From: Paraflavisolibacter caeni
Lineage (GTDB): Bacteria; Bacteroidota; Bacteroidia; Chitinophagales; Chitinophagaceae
Assembly (NCBI RefSeq): GCF_025628885.1
Contig: NZ_JAOTIF010000002.1
Span: 496,001 to 560,000, forward strand
Length of the DNA stretch: 64,000 bases
Direction of reading: 5' to 3'
A model generated the notes under the pieces. The model ran no database searches. It was given only the letters and a program-made list of their open reading frames with translations, and was not told where the DNA came from. The position numbers were made by a program, and so were the translations under genes. Shown here in pieces: positions 63,119 to 64,000 of the stretch. The first letter of the stretch is position 1; each line of letters begins with the position of its first letter.

Positions 63119-64000
63119 ATGAATAAAAAGGACTGGTTAATAATCGCATCCTTGGCAGCACTGAAACTGGTGCTGCCTTTTTTATTGCAACATCCCGTAT
63201 ACGAACTCCACAGGGATGAATACCTGTATTTTGAACAAGGCCGCCACCTCGACTTTGGCTTCCTGGAAAATCCGCCCCTTATTGGCTTTATGGCTTCAAT
63301 TTCATCGCTCTTGGGAGGTTCCTTCTTCTGGATCAAGTTCTGGCCTGTACTGATAGGCGCAATGACCATCATCGTCACGGCCGGCGTTGCAAGGGAGTTG
63401 GGTGGCAAGTTGTTTGCTTGCATCATAGCTGCCCTGGGTATTATGTTTACTGCCTACATGCGTATCCATTTCCTCTTTCAACCTAATGCTTTAGAGATCT
63501 TTTCCTGGACACTGGCTGGTTATTTCCTGCTCCGCTATATCAATACCCATCAAAATAAATATATTTACCTGCTCAGCATGGCGCTGGTCCTAGGCTGGTG
63601 GAGTAAATACTCAGTCTTGTTTTTCATCATTGCCATTCTGATTTCTCTACTCCTTTCTCCATACAATAAGTTATTCCTCAAAAAGCATTTCTGGCTGGCT
63701 TCGTTGCTTGGCATTGTTTTGATCCTTCCTAATGTTATCTGGCAATACATGCATAACTGGCCTCTGCTGCACCATATGGAAGAACTGAGAGCGACACAAT
63801 TGCAATACATCAATAAATCAGATTTTATCAAAGACCAGTTCTTGCTATTGTTTCCCGTAGTATTCGTCTGGCTGGGTGGGTTGGTATGGCTGCTGTTCCA
63901 ACATAAATACAGGATCATAGCTATCATCTACCTGTTCACAGTTCTGCTGATCATGCTGGGCAGCGGTAAAGCATATTACACCTTGGGTGCTTATCCAATG
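63119..64000 (+). CDS. GT39/ArnT-like membrane glycosyltransferase (3' partial)
   Basis: The frame opens at ATG 63119 and runs off the window: 294 codons visible. It begins MNKKDWLIIASLAALKLVLP and has the first periplasmic loop YELHRDEYLYFEQGRHLDFG followed by ENPPLIGF, the Asp/Glu motif typical of dolichyl/undecaprenyl-phosphate-mannose-type (PMT/ArnT, PF13231) transferases. At least seven hydrophobic helices follow. Such enzymes move a sugar from a polyprenyl-phosphate donor onto lipid or protein outside the inner membrane. The acceptor cannot be inferred. Confidence 0.88.
   Translation, partial: MNKKDWLIIASLAALKLVLPFLLQHPVYELHRDEYLYFEQGRHLDFGFLENPPLIGFMASISSLLGGSFFWIKFWPVLIGAMTIIVTAGVARELGGKLFACIIAALGIMFTAYMRIHFLFQPNALEIFSWTLAGYFLLRYINTHQNKYIYLLSMALVLGWWSKYSVLFFIIAILISLLLSPYNKLFLKKHFWLASLLGIVLILPNVIWQYMHNWPLLHHMEELRATQLQYINKSDFIKDQFLLLFPVVFVWLGGLVWLLFQHKYRIIAIIYLFTVLLIMLGSGKAYYTLGAYPM

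Overview
The window is a chromosomal segment of a Bacteroidota bacterium, most likely of the family Chitinophagaceae. The grounds are several SusC/SusD pairs, Bacteroidota-type promoters (TTTG about 20 bases before TAnnTTTG), starts without Shine-Dalgarno sequences but with A-rich leaders, and typical family versions of FabI, Nif3, YitT-DUF2179, DUF2795 and CdsZ-like proteins. The species cannot be named from the sequence.

Bases 1-33000 are a carbohydrate-use region. It opens with the end of one SusC/SusD pair. A central glycolytic and fermentative trio follows: pfkA, class II fba and adhE. Next come two adjacent fructan utilisation clusters. Cluster A (9.3-20.2 kb) reads sugar-porter MFS, PfkB-type fructokinase, SusC, SusD, a periplasmic thioredoxin-like protein, a second MFS and a secreted GH32 fructanase. 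Cluster B (20.3-32.9 kb) has a divergent lipoprotein GH32, then a beta-helix lipoprotein that I assign to GH91 (inulin fructotransferase / difructose anhydride family), SusC, SusD, a LamG-GH32-like protein with an altered nucleophile motif, and a GH36 alpha-galactosidase. Together the genes outline a route from inulin-type fructans (and perhaps raffinose-type sugars) through extracellular cleavage, inner-membrane import and fructokinase to fructose-6-P, then through PfkA and Fba to triose phosphate, with AdhE as an ethanol outlet. No PUL regulator is present. Two matching promoter modules (3403-3436 and 8941-8974), each with a LacI-type palindrome at the same distance from the -7 box, suggest that one regulator controls the glycolytic block and cluster A.

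Bases 33-46 kb hold mostly housekeeping genes: a DinB-like protein, YitT, Nif3, a zinc-ribbon coiled-coil protein, recN, fabI, DUF2795, two ABC ATPases, a cobalamin adenosyltransferase, gatC, trpS, a deoxynucleoside kinase and a DUF922 protease-like protein. The gap between gatC and trpS carries a minus-strand unit with its own promoter and terminator, predicted to make a roughly 220-nt RNA with many UCC repeats.

Bases 45-52 kb are a minus-strand storage-carbon block (glgP, glgX, pckA). From 52 to 58.5 kb the minus strand has tRNA-Ser(GGA), tatD, a NodB-type deacetylase, an acyl-CoA synthetase and an NfnAB-type electron-bifurcating transhydrogenase. The window ends on the plus strand with an SGLT-type symporter, gltX and a truncated GT39/ArnT-like membrane glycosyltransferase.
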